Origin: Capronia americana
Lineage: Eukaryota > Ascomycota > Eurotiomycetes > Chaetothyriales > Herpotrichiellaceae
DNA length: 64,000 bases
Reading direction: 5' to 3'
Assembly (NCBI GenBank): GCA_016110215.1
Contig: JADWQD010000005.1
Span: forward strand, 1,488,001 to 1,552,000
In this document: piece after piece, positions 24,897 to 36,052 of the stretch
Position numbering within the stretch: position 1 is the stretch's first letter
Layout of the letters: each line of letters begins with the position of its first letter
Notes under the pieces: model-generated
Database searches by the model: none
What the model was told of the DNA's origin: nothing
What the model saw: only the letters and a program-made list of their open reading frames with translations
Program-made: the position numbers and the translations under genes

Positions 24897-25186
24897 GGTG
24901 GCAATGACGGGGAAGAGAGTCTGCCTCAATGGTCAAAGGTGACAGTGGTCTGTCTCTTGTTTCGCCAAACAAATGCAAGCTTGAAGCTGTCGAGTGATCA
25001 CAACGAAGCTGAGACCCTGGTCGAGAAATCAGCCGGTGGTCGTCTGTTCATATTGTCCCTCAAAGCTGGGACACTGCTGGTGAACTCTCAGCTCGCTGTC
25101 GTGAACAGGAGCCGGTCCAGATCGTGACTTCGTGTCCGTAGAACTCGTCCAGAAGTAGAGAGCCTTGTGGTAAGAGACATTCAGAG

Positions 25187-25203
25187 CCAAGACGGCGTTA
25201 TGG
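25187..25203. promoter_or_regulatory. Cluster palindrome, first copy in the transporter/BVMO 1 promoter
   Basis: CCAAGACGGCGTTATGG; 14 of 16 arm positions match the perfect copy (hand count). Confidence 0.55.
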
Positions 25204-25367
25204 TCAGCTATGCTGGATTGAGGCACCCCACGGGGGCAATCATGAAGGTTTGGGGTCTTCTGGAGAAGGCCTTGCCGCTAGGGAAAGGGCACGCATGACT
25301 TCTTGTGGGTGATTTTGATTCTCAAGTAGGCTCCTTCGCACCGCCACCGCCCTTAACATAGGGCTAA

Positions 25368-25384
25368 GAAAGACGGCGTTATCC
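25368..25384. promoter_or_regulatory. Cluster palindrome, second copy in the transporter/BVMO 1 promoter
   Basis: GAAAGACGGCGTTATCC. The left half-site is well kept and the right half is degenerate in the same way (CGTTAT) as in the copy 181 bp upstream, which suggests a local duplication or a distinct half-site preference. Confidence 0.45.
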
Positions 25385-25819
25385 TGGCCTGCCTACCAAA
25401 GTCAAAGGCAAATGCGAAGTATTTCTAGCCAAGATACCGGTGTAAGTACGAGCAACACCAGTGACACAGCCCTCACCAACCAAGAGCCAAACTGGTGCCG
25501 AGAAGGAGGGGAAGAAGCTCTTTGACCTCAACCACTCTCTTGTGCTAATCAATCTCCAATCTTTCTGGGCCCGTCTTGTTCCTCTTCGTCCGCATGCCTC
25601 GTCCGCGATGGCCTGCTGCCACGTTATTGAGCTATGAAGTTCCAGAGGCCCCACATGTTGATATGTCCTCGTCTACCGTGTCAATGAGAAAGGCACAGGC
25701 AGATATATGGTCAGCGTGTATCGTCAGTGTTCAACAAGAAACAAGATTGCGCGTTGCTTGTCAATTCAATTCCAAAGTAGCATCCAAGCTAAGTCAGACA
25801 CGATCAAAAGCCTGTAGTC

Positions 25820-28337
25820 ATGGATGTCGATGTGCTTTCCGCTGCTGGTGCTCTCAAGCCAGACGTTCAAGCGAAGAAACCGATCGCCAACGTTGTCAAA
25901 CATGTCAACAGCACTCCCAGCAACAGAGCTATCAATCATGAGCAGCAGAAGCCTGCAAATTGGGTTGATATACGGGACGAATTCCTGGGCAAGCCGCATC
26001 GTCGATTGAAAGTCATCACAATTGGCGCCGGCTTCAGCGGTAGGCGCGAGAATCTTGACTCATAGATGTTATGAATGGCAATCTTACTGAGCATTCCGAC
26101 AGGCTTGACAATGGCGAACAAGATTCAGCGGACCCATAAGCTGGACGACATCATTGAGCATGTGATATACGAGAAGAATGTGAGGAGAGAAAGCCACTAC
26201 AGTCGTGCGTTGCTGAACTTTTGAAAGCCCGAGATAGGTGGAACTTGGTACGAGAACAGATATCCTGGGGTGTGTGCGAAGTTCACCATCAGCGATGAAT
26301 AAATAAAGTACTAACAGCTCGACTAGGTCATGTGCGACGTTCCCGCTGTAGGTATCGGTCACAGTGGAGAAAGTCTGCCTGTTGCTGATTCCAGTAGCAT
26401 ATATATACCTTCGTCGACATTCCCAACCCCGAATGGAGCCATTAGTGAGTTCTTTGTGTCCACCACAGCTACCCCACCATCGAAGTGCTGACTGCAGATA
26501 GCTATGCCACTGGGCCAGAGATCCATCAATACCTCAAGAGAGTCACAAGAGAGTACAATCTTGACCGGGACGTCCAGCTCAACTCCGAGGTCAAGTCAGC
26601 CATCTGGGACGAAGACTCTGGGACCTGGAAGATTCAGGTTTTGAAAGGAGCAAAATTGGTTGACGACTGGTGTCATGTGCTGCTCAACGGCTCGGGAGTC
26701 CTCAAGTACGCTTTCCCCCCCAGAATTGTCGACTTCTATAGGTTTGAATTGACCGTCAGTGCAGCCACTGGTCGTGGCCCTCAATTCCGGGTCTCGACAG
26801 ATTCAAGGGACATCTATGTCACTCGGCGAACTGGCGCGACAATTTCGACTTTTCCGGGAAAAGAGTTGCAGTCGTGGGTAATGGGTCATCGGGTATCCAG
26901 ATTGTGCCAGAGATGCAGAAGATTGCGAGCAAAATGGTGAACTTTATTCGATCGAAAGCTGTAAGAGCTCACAATTTACTGTCATGTGGAGAGAGTTCTT
27001 GTTACTGACTGAGAGTTCAGTGGATCTCGGCTCCCTTTGCTGAAGACTTCTCAAAAGCTCCAGGTGGAAATCCTGCTTGTAAGAGCTTGCTGCACTTTTT
27101 AGCTTGAGCCAGGATTAATAACGACTTGCTCGTAGATACTACCGAAGAGCAGGCAAGATTCCGGGCGCATCCAGAAGAGCTGAAGAACCTGCGGCACAAG
27201 CTTATCCACGTGCAGAACACGTTCTACTCGGCCGTGAGTTTAGGTGGCTTGCACAAGTAAAGTCGAGGATAACAGGACTGACCAAGCACAATAGCTCATC
27301 GAAGGAAGCCCGACAAATCTTGAAGCCATGAAGGGTGTCAAGGCTCTCATGTACGAGCGACTAGGAGGTAATCAAGATCTAATAGAAAAGCTCGTGCCGG
27401 ATTGGTCGCTTGGTTGTAAGTGGTGATTTGGAACCAGAAAGAACGTTCGCTGTGATCGTGACTGGCTAATCAAGGACACAGGTCGGCGGCTGACCCCTGG
27501 CACGGGGTATCTCGAGTCCTTGAAGCAAGACAATGCTGAGCTTGTTGACAACAGGATCGTCGAGATCACCGAGACGGGGATCCGGACCGGAGACGGCAAA
27601 CATCGCGAATTCGATGCCATCATAATGGCAACAGGTTTCGACGTCTCGTTCAAGCCTAGGTGGCAGCAGCTTGGTCGCAAGGGCCAGTCCCTCGCCGAAG
27701 ACTGGAAGGACGAGCCTGCCAGCTATTTCTCGCTTGCGGTCAACGGCCAGCCCAACTACTTCATCTTCATGGGTCCGGCAGGGCCGGTCGGGCACGGAAG
27801 CTTGACATCAGCCATTGACTGGACCGCAGACTACGTGCTGAAGTGGCTTGTGAAGATGACCCGCGAAGATATCAAGTCATTTGAGGTCAAAGCACAGGTT
27901 CAAAAGGATTGGAATGTGTGGGGGGATGAACTAATGAAGCGAACCGTCTGGTCTAGTGGATGCAGGTGAGTGCATGCTTGTGCCTCTCTCAGTTCCTCCA
28001 CTAATTGTGCTTCAGGAGTTGGTACAAAAACGGCAAAGTGGATGGCAAAGTGACGGCCTTGTATCCTGGAAGTATTCTGCATTATGTGAGTGCCTGTACA
28101 CTTCATGTCCGAGAAACAAGTGTTTTGACAACCCTTCTAGAAAGATATGGTGGAAAACATTCGTGGAGAAGACTTTGACATTGACTACCAGAGTAAAGTA
28201 AGGCTTTTGTCATTGATCATACGGGAGACAATGTGATAGCTGACTTTTGGTTTTCACAGAACCGCTGGAGATTCCTGGGCAATGGCTTCACTCAGCTGGA
28301 GGTCGAGAATGGAGATTTAGGATACTATGTACCCTGA
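25820..28337 (+). CDS. Flavin-binding monooxygenase, Baeyer-Villiger type (BVMO 1)
   Basis: FAD- and NADPH-dependent enzyme that inserts oxygen next to a ketone to give an ester or lactone. Fourteen exons: 25820..26039, 26103..26179, 26228..26269, 26327..26347, 26398..26444, 26502..26705, 26765..26960, 27021..27078, 27136..27233, 27295..27415, 27482..27965, 28016..28085, 28141..28197, 28260..28337; 590 aa. All phases close, including a 21-bp exon. FAD Rossmann motif GAGFSG at about residue 70, GGTWYENRYPG, CDVPAHIY, the BVMO fingerprint region FKGHLCHSANW (FxGxxxHxxxW), the NADPH motif GNGSSG, and ATGF near the C-terminal third. The stop converges on the regulator gene. The ATG at 25820 is preferred, but nothing fixes it beyond frame and homology. 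Confidence 0.9.
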
Positions 28338-28426
28338 TAAATCCCGATCGTGAACACTATCTCGCCATATAGATTACGCGCCATCAACGGCGCAATCCTA
28401 GAGATAAACTTGAAAATTCATCCTCT

Positions 28427-30989
28427 CTAAGTCTCCATTAGATAGGGAAATACATCGTGAGCCACCCCAAAGTCCTGCGGTAGTCCACTAAGAAGATCTT
28501 GATCGAATAACTCTGGGACGTCGAGGAATTGGTGATGGAGCGGCATGTCTGGGAGCATGCCCGCATCTAATATGTTTGGCTGTGGGCTTGATGCATTTTG
28601 ATCTTGGTAGCTGTTCAGAGAGGCTTGGTCGTGCTGAGACTCCCGGCGAGTGCCCTGTAGCGCGCAAACTGTGATTCCTTCCTCGATAGGAGCCTCGCAG
28701 TGGGAAGAACCTCCCTGGACCGACTGGTGTACCTGGGCACTGCTTCTCTCCTCCAAATTCTTGAATATCGTCTCAAACAACTTCATAATCCAGCTACACG
28801 CGGGCCAAGTCTTCGCAACCTCGGCACAGGCGAGCAACAACAGACGAGCTTTGTGTTCGGCGAGCTTTCGCTGCATGAGATCCGGACTTCGCGCCATGAG
28901 CACATACATCGTCAGCGCTGAGAAAAGACTCGGGCATCTAGGCAAGAGTATTTCTCCATTAGCGATCATAAACCCCTAGAGCTGCATGAGAGAGAACAGA
29001 GGGAGTGCTGAAGCCTTACATTTGCAATTGTGACTTCTGAAGCAGACCCAATGCGAGGAAATCGTCAACAATGGCGGAGATCTTCTTCGTGGCTGTGTAT
29101 ACTGTGGATTGAAGCAGCTTCTTGTCGACCGTGATTCTGCAGTTCTCGGGGCGGTGCAGAAGGATAAGTTGTTGGCTACATGTCGGTCAGCATGATGTAA
29201 TTCTCGCGGCATAAATGGTCCCTAACTTGTAATTTAGGTCCAGCATCTTGGGCCAAAAGCCGCCGTCCTCGTCCCCGTCTCCATCTTGCAGTTCGGTGGG
29301 TAGCTGCTGTCGCCATTCCCATAACTGATTGCTGAGCTCCTCAAAGCTCGCCCTCTGTCTTGATATGCTCGTGGAAAACTTTGCCAGCGTGATTGCACCA
29401 ACTACCGCTTGTCAGCTCTCAACTCTTGAGAGTCTCATGGGTGGAAATCCTGCGTCACATACAAACCACCGAAAGCTTGCTCATTGCGATTGTATAGAGG
29501 ATATGAATCCTGCTAGTCTTCCCATAAAGCGTCGGCAGCTTTGCATTCTGCAGCACATCGTCCTCAAAGTCCGACTCGTCCAGGGGTTCGACGTCGTTAT
29601 CATCATCTCGAATGCGCATAGGACGACCGATGTTGGCGGAGCAGTGGCGATCGCGGACCTGCTATCATTGAGTGAAGGCCCTCCGTGAGCGAAGAGGATC
29701 TCACATAGAGTGACCACCAGATTCGTTTCCACAACCTGCGATCTCGAGGCCTCAAAGTGGAATCTTTGGTTCTGGGGGGTATTAGTCTGTAGGCATTGAC
29801 AAACGACCTAACTAAAAGCTTACGTTCTGTGCATGCCCTTTCCTTGAGCGTTGCCGATAGCGATCGAAAGCCAGTAAAACATATCCTTTTCGTCCGTGGA
29901 GCCGTTCCACAAGAAGCTCAAGAGAAACGCAGCTTGAACTAGTGTAACCTTGTTGGTCTCATAGTCTGCGTCGTGAAGGGCTTTGGCACGTTTAAGGAAC
30001 ACTTTGCGAGCTGCGTTCCGGGTCTCATATCCTGCTTGTGTGATAACATCTTCATCGCACATCGTGCTCGAAACGGCGTGGATAGCGTGCAGTATGAGAA
30101 GAGACAACTGATTCGATTCGTATAGCTGCGCAAACTGTTCCCGATCAAAGATGGGAAAGGCTGGATAGACACATTCGAAGAACGTCTGGATGAGCTTGTC
30201 GGAGACGCGTCGTTCTGGCAGCACGAAAGCTCCTCTGAATTTGAGGATCTCCATCTCTTCTGCATCGAGCCTGGTATCGTAGCCAAGATTGTCTGGTTTA
30301 TCGCTGACCGTCGCTGGCAGGGGAACCTGGAGGGCAGATGGGGAGCTGGTATCAGATCCTGTGTCCGCGTTGATTACCTTCTGAACCACATATGTCAACA
30401 GCCACGACTCTCCTAGGTAGAAGCTCTGGACACCTTGCATGTTGCGAACCTCCGGAGGCGAGAGAGGCTGCTCACTCAGTCTGGCGTAGAGGTTCTCTGA
30501 GCCTTCTTTGGAAGGGCCTTGAGGGTCAAGCCGTAGCTGAAAGGGGAATGCATTGGAACCGAAATCGAGTCGCTCAATCCGCAAAGAGCCACCATCAACT
30601 GGCTTGTTGAAATTAAACGTCGGACTGGGCAGCTTCCGAAGCTGAGAAGGCTGACCTCTCGCGACCGCCGTGGCTGTCGAGGCAAGATCTGGTAGAACCC
30701 GGCTGCTCGATGATGGAACCTGGGTGTTCTTGGTGCGTGGCCTGACATACCTGTCATTACCAGTCAGTACAACATTGCTTGAAGGGAGGATGAAAGCCTA
30801 CCGGCCTCTTTTGGACTCAATCAACTGGCACGAGACCTGCGCGGAGGCGCAATTCGAGCACGGCTGAGAGTCATATGCGTTGCAGCGAATGCGCCGGGAA
30901 TGACAAAAGGCACAAGCAACTCGTCCTCCACGATTTGGTTGAGTAGGCTGCGTGAGAGGAGGCTGCGTGCCAGTGGAATTCCCTTCCAT
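28427..30989 (-). CDS. Zn2Cys6 transcription factor, likely cluster regulator
   Basis: Fungal binuclear-zinc regulator. Exons 30989..30802, 30750..29824, 29771..29705, 29658..29463, 29401..29227, 29175..29020, 28937..28427, giving 739 aa. The DNA-binding domain is complete: Cys 26, 29, 36, 44, 47 and 54 (CX2CX6CX7CX2CX6C), with the basic HSRRIR helix. The middle homology region carries the usual fungal_trans features: AFPIFDREQF, GKGMHRT, RLWKRIWWSLYVRDR and GRPMRIRDDD, the last two joined only after removing the 46-bp intron at 29659-29704. The C-terminus is Gln/Asn/Ser-rich with an acidic end. Its central place among the pathway genes makes it the natural candidate to bind the recurring palindrome. 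That is inference. Confidence 0.92.
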
Positions 30990-32017
30990 CGCTCGTCGCA
31001 GGTGTATAGTCCTTTAAATCATAAAGACCACGAAGACAAGACGTAGTGTAAGATGAGTCCAGTAATAGTAGCACACGCGGGTGCTAGCTCTTCCCCAGGT
31101 TCACGTGGGAGAGTTCTAGGGTCCAAGCACCCCGCAAAGAACGCGTGAGGGGCCCCTCGTGCTTAGCAAGATCGAGGCGAGGGAGGCCTATGAGGCTCGC
31201 TCATTATTCGGCCTCAAGCGCCGCTGTGGGCGTCACAGGCTTCAGTTTTGACTATGGACCGTCTAGATACACGGCATAACCACGGCGAGCCCAGCTTCAT
31301 CCATCCAGCGAATTCAGTTCAGACCGCAAACTTTGCGCTTTTCTTTCTGCGTAGCTCGTGATCATCCGACAACGAGCGACCACGGCGTCACGATTGATCT
31401 AGCGTCCACACCCAATTATGACTTCCACAGCATCAATAATCTTCACACTGCAGGAACCATTTGACTAGTAATTGTTATGTACACCTGACCCGCCCTACTC
31501 AACATTTCTGACCTATTGCATACGCCTGAAGTATCTGGATATTGGCAAGGTCGCGATCCATGCGCCCGAGCCACATTCGCCGTCGTCCATTCACTCCATC
31601 ATGAGTCGACTGGGAAAGGTTCAAAAGACCCTGTGAAGATGTCCGACAGCCTGTAAAGAGGCATTTTCTTTCGAGACGCCGTCTTGGCCTCTCTCCGTAC
31701 GAAGCTCGGAAAAAATAGCGCCAACTACTCGCCGCAACTTGACGGAGTCAGATAGGCTGCACATATGGCTCGATTAGGTATTGTGGTATTGCTCAGCGTT
31801 GCGCTGGCGCAGATTTCCCGACGACCAAAGTTACGGTAGGTGAATGCAAGGATGTCGCTCAACCAAGAAGCGCCTGCAGCGACTTTCAATACCCAGTGAA
31901 CATCGTCAACAGATACAAACTCGTGGATGTTTCTTGACGACCTGTACACTTCGCAGCGATTGTCAAGTATCAGCATCTTACTTTGTTCTTTTATTCAGAT
32001 CGAAAAGACCACCAGAC
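30990..32017. promoter_or_regulatory. Divergent promoter, regulator / BVMO 2
   Basis: 1.03 kb between start codons, without a recognisable gene. It holds a strong cluster palindrome at 31671-31687. Confidence 0.55.
31671..31687. promoter_or_regulatory. Cluster palindrome in the regulator/BVMO 2 promoter
   Basis: TCGAGACG-C-CGTCTTGG; 14 of 16 arm positions match, with one half-site perfect. It lies 682 bp from the regulator start and 331 bp from the BVMO 2 start, so autoregulation is possible. Confidence 0.55.
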
Positions 32018-34226
32018 ATGAATTCCAACCTGGTCAATTCCAAGTCTTCGGAGACCATAGCTGATATCAATTGTGACCTCGAAACACTTCCAGACCGATA
32101 TGGCTGGCCCCGACAGAGTGCCAGTGGGTATCGCATTCAGGAGCAGCTATCTGGCACAGAACGGCCCATACGAGTCATTCATGTCGGAGCAGGTGCCTCC
32201 GGGATCTGCTTCTCAAAATTTGCGGCAGAGTCTTTGACAAATGTAACATGGATATGCTACGACAAAAATCCTGATATTGGAGGCACATGGCTGGAGAATA
32301 GGTGAGCTATCGGTGTAAGACGTGAGGGAGAATATCTCGAACTGATGAGGCTTGCATTACAGATACCCTGGGTGTGCTTGCGACATCCCTTCTGTAAACT
32401 ATCAAGTATCACCCACCTATTCCCCTGGCTCGGTGCTATACCAGAATCTAACCTGTTCTAGTTCACTTGGGCACGGAAACCGGACTGGTCGCACTTCTAC
32501 TCATACTCCGAAGAAATTTGGCAATACTTTGCGGACATTGTTGAGCGGTTTCAGCTCCGCAAGCATATGAAATTGAATCACGAGATCATCGATGCGAACT
32601 GGGACGAAGATAGTGCGACATGGAGCGTGCAGGTTCAAAACCTGATAACAAATGAGGTGTTCGTTGATCAAGCCGAAATCCTCATCAATGGCGGAGGTGT
32701 GCTGAAGCAAGTAGCACCCAGATCTGCACCTTCCTCGAATATAAGACTAACTTATGTGCAGCAATTGGAAGTGGCCGGAGATTGAAGGACTCCACGACTT
32801 CGAAGGCATACTCTGTCATACGGCAAACTATCCTGTTGGCACTGTTTTAGACAATAAACGGGTTGCCGTCATAGGTGTTGGAAGTAGTGGCATTCAAGTT
32901 ACAGCAAACATTGCGTCCAAGGTCAAGAAGTTATATACCTGGGTACGGTCTCCAACATGGATCACCGCTGGATTTGCTCAGAAGTATGCTGGTCCCAATG
33001 GTGAAAACTTTCAATGTCTGTATACTTCTGGCGTCACTTGTTATCACCCAGAGCTAATGGCATACAGACACGGACAAACAAAAAAGTGGCTTTGCAGAAA
33101 ACTTTCTGGACTACGTGGCATACACCAAAGCTATCGAAGACGAACTTAATCAGAGATTCAAGTTCATCCTGACCGGCACACCTGAAGCGCAAGAAGCAAT
33201 GGAGGTGTGACATGGACCCAGATTTGGGTGTGCCGGGAACCAGCTAACGTGTATTTTATTCCAGTTTTCCACACGACAAATGCACGAAAAGCTGAACGGC
33301 CGTAAGGATCTGATTGATATGATTGTTCCCACAACCTTTGGGGTGGGTTGCAGGCGACCAACAGTAAGCTCGGTGGTCTATTGAAAAGTTTCTTCACTCA
33401 CATCACCAGCCAGGTAATGGTTTCTTGGAAGCCTTGGCCCTTCCACACGTCACAACTTTCAACAAAGAAATGCAGAGAATCACCGCGAAAGGATTTATCG
33501 ATCAAGATGGTCGGGAACATGAGGTTGATGTTATCATCTGTGCCACAGGGTACGCAGCGCTCTGCCATGAAATTCATGAATAGTACTGATATGCCATGGA
33601 CAGATTCAATACATCCTGGGTGCCGCGATTTCCAATTGTGGCGAGAGGCAAGAATGTCCAAGACATCCAGAAAGATAAGCCAATATCTTATCTGTCGATA
33701 GGCATTCCTGAAAGTAAGTCAAGTGTAGGAGTATAAATGAGACCCCAACATTCTGACTGAGCCAGTACCTAACTATTGGACTGTTACTGGTGCTTATGGC
33801 CCTCTGGGTCACGGTTCATTTTTGCCCATAATTGAGCTGCTCATGCGTCATTTCATCCAGATCATCAAGAAGATTCAGACTGAAAATATCTCGGCCATGG
33901 CCCCGCGGCGAACCGTTTGCGACGCATTCATGGACCATGCAAATCTGTACCTCAAACGCACCGCATGGGCTTCGGGATGTCGCAGCTGGTTCAAACAAGG
34001 CAAGGAAGACGGTCCTTTAGCTATGTGGCCGGGATCGAGGCTTCTCTATTTCGAGCTGCTGGCACAGCCGCGCTATGAGGACTACGACCTTAAGTATCAA
34101 AGCGGCAATCCTTTTGGCTTCTTGGGCAGTGGCTTCACAACGCGGGAGTATGATGGCCGAGACTTATCCCACTACCTTGGCACGAAGGACACACCCGGGG
34201 CACTGATCCCACTCGCAGAAGATTGA
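32018..34226 (+). CDS. Flavin-binding monooxygenase, Baeyer-Villiger type (BVMO 2)
   Basis: Second ketone-oxidising flavoprotein of the cluster. Nine exons: 32018..32301, 32363..32405, 32462..32706, 32762..33015, 33068..33204, 33265..33363, 33410..33549, 33604..33713, 33766..34226; 590 aa. Motifs: FAD site VGAGASG (residues 57-62), GGTWLENRYPG, CDIPSVNYQ, fingerprint region FEGILCHTANYP in which the usual Trp is Tyr, NADPH site GVGSSG, NFLDY, and FGVGCRRPTPG formed across an intron. The intron at 32707-32761 starts with GC (GCAAGT) rather than GT; it sits at the same place as a GT-AG intron of BVMO 1 (after VLN). Sequence divergence and different exon counts make it an old paralogue of BVMO 1, not a recent copy. 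Confidence 0.9.
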
Positions 34227-34409
34227 GGAGGTATCCATCAAGGCCAATGGTGTGAATGGTGTCATTGTTGAAGAGATACATGTTAATTGCCACTGATGAG
34301 GAGAAACTATAGATGAGCTGCTTACTCCAGAGGAAGAATCATGCCGAAGGTCAGAGCTGCAAGAATGTACTCCCAAGTCGGCCGGAATGTATTTACACTT
34401 TGCATCCTG

Positions 34410-35186
34410 TCAACTGAAATACTGTCCACCGTCCACCAAAAGACTTTGGCCTGTAATGTTTCGCGACCTCGTACTAGCGAGGAAACTGACCGTCAAGGCT
34501 ATATCCTCCGGAGTCAATCTCTGTTTGAGAGCCATGCGCGTCTGCACAGCCTGCTCATATGACGACCCCAATGGTGCACCGGTGTGTTTCGTAACATTCG
34601 CATCGATCTCTGTCCACATGTCGGTTTCGACAGGCCCCGGACAATACGCGTTGACATTAATGCCATACTGCGCGAGCTCTAACGCAGTGACCTGCGTAAT
34701 GCCCCGAACCGCCCATTTACTCGCCGAGTAAGCCACGCCGGACACAGACGGCCGATAACTGGCATTCGAACAGGCGCCGATGATCTTGCCGCCTTTGCCT
34801 TGCTTGATCATCTGTCTGCCTGCTTCTCGATAGCACATGAACACGCCTCTCGCGTTGACAGCCATCACCTGGTCCCACTCTTCCATAGTCTGATCGAACA
34901 GCCTGTTCGGCTTCACGATACCGGCATTGGCGACCATTGTGTTCAATTCACCAAATGCCTGCACGGCCGTTGCCACCATTGCTTTGACCTCGTTTTCTTT
35001 GCTCACGTCTGCGAGTATGCACAGCGCTTGTCGGCCCTTCTGCTCGATTTGCGCTCTGACTTCTTCTAGGTCCGATGACTGGGCGGGGAGGTCGGCAAGG
35101 GCCATGTCGTACCCGTCGTCGGCCAGTTGGAGGGAGATGGCCTTGCCGATTCCACGCGAGGCCCCCGTCACTATTGCTACCGGCAT
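34410..35186 (-). CDS. Short-chain dehydrogenase, acetoin/diacetyl-reductase-like
   Basis: NAD(P)-dependent classical SDR, 258 aa, intronless. Cofactor motif TGASRGIG at residue 8, NAG (ANAGIV), catalytic Ser (ACSNAS) and YSASK, and a C-terminus ending with ITGQSLLVDGG, as in enoyl-ACP reductase/acetoin reductase-like SDRs. It could oxidise a secondary alcohol to the ketone that a BVMO then attacks, or act on a diol. The stop converges on BVMO 2 (183 bp between stops); the start is divergent from the AACS-like ligase. Confidence 0.88.
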   Translation of the reverse strand: MPVAIVTGASRGIGKAISLQLADDGYDMALADLPAQSSDLEEVRAQIEQKGRQALCILADVSKENEVKAMVATAVQAFGELNTMVANAGIVKPNRLFDQTMEEWDQVMAVNARGVFMCYREAGRQMIKQGKGGKIIGACSNASYRPSVSGVAYSASKWAVRGITQVTALELAQYGINVNAYCPGPVETDMWTEIDANVTKHTGAPLGSSYEQAVQTRMALKQRLTPEDIALTVSFLASTRSRNITGQSLLVDGGQYFS

Positions 35187-36052
35187 CTTAACTTGCTCAC
35201 AGGGTTAGGGTTGATTTTGGCTAAACTCACATCAGTCGCTCGGAGCAGCAGATAAGTGTGTGTTGTTCAAGAACTTTGGGAGCTTCGGAAGAACGTACTA
35301 TACATTCAACGACAAACATTGCGGTCACCTCAAGCACCAAACATGGCATAGTGCGCTGGCGGCCAAGTGGTAACGAGCGCTGATGGCATCTAAGCGGCGC
35401 TGTCCCATTGTGCACCCTGTCGCCGACTTTCTGCAGCTAGAAGACCAACTCTTTTGATCTGCGACCCGCGTGAAGTCGCCGTTTCCAAGCATCACGTAGG
35501 ATAACTCTCAAGAGCCCCGATCTTTGATTCCGCCCGTTTCCGTAATGCCCACTGTTTTCCAGGAATCTATTCCCCCCCAAGGCTAGGGATAGCTACAGAC
35601 GTAAACTCACTCAACATGAACATGCCTTGAATGTGTACTCCTGCAGTATTCTATCCACCTTACCTCGGACGGATATCGCACGAATCCACGCTTGTGTCTC
35701 TTTCCCACATCCCGGCTTCGGACATGATTAGCCAAGATGCCGACTAGATCAGTAAGTGATAGAAGAGGAGCCGTGCGGGGCAATTCAGATTCCGGCTGTC
35801 TACTGATCGATCGATACTTCGTCGCCCAACCTGGTGAGACCCTGTGCTTGGGCTAGCTCATGCTCTGAGATCATTGTCACTAGAGCATCTATTCAATGGT
35901 ACCCAGCTAGGATACATTTCGGGTGCTTGGAAGGAGGAACTTTACAATCTGAGTTGGGGGCACGGCATCCCTGTCCGCTTCGATAAAGCTTTGGAGTCAT
36001 TTCCCACGATTCATCATTTCGCGTCGAGGCTCTAAAAGTTGCGGCTTCATAC
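35187..36052. promoter_or_regulatory. Divergent promoter, SDR / acyl-CoA ligase
   Basis: 866 bp between start codons. It holds a degenerate cluster element at 35471-35487. A 63-codon open frame at 35844-36035 has no family signature and is not called. Confidence 0.45.
35471..35487. promoter_or_regulatory. Weak cluster-palindrome copy in the SDR/ligase promoter
   Basis: TGAAGTCGCCGTTTCCA; about 9 of 16 arm positions match. Its reverse complement shares GAAACGGCGACTT with the copy at 40022, which is the reason for listing it. Confidence 0.3.

Larger units (their letters stand above)
24897..25819. promoter_or_regulatory. Divergent promoter, transporter / BVMO 1
   Basis: 923 bp between start codons. 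It contains two direct copies of an AAGACGGCGTTAT core (25187-25203 and 25368-25384), 181 bp apart. No gene is seen. Confidence 0.55.

Noticed and set aside
35844..36035. 63-codon open frame upstream of the AACS-like gene
   Set aside because: No family resemblance, and it lies in the promoter region; length is within chance expectation.
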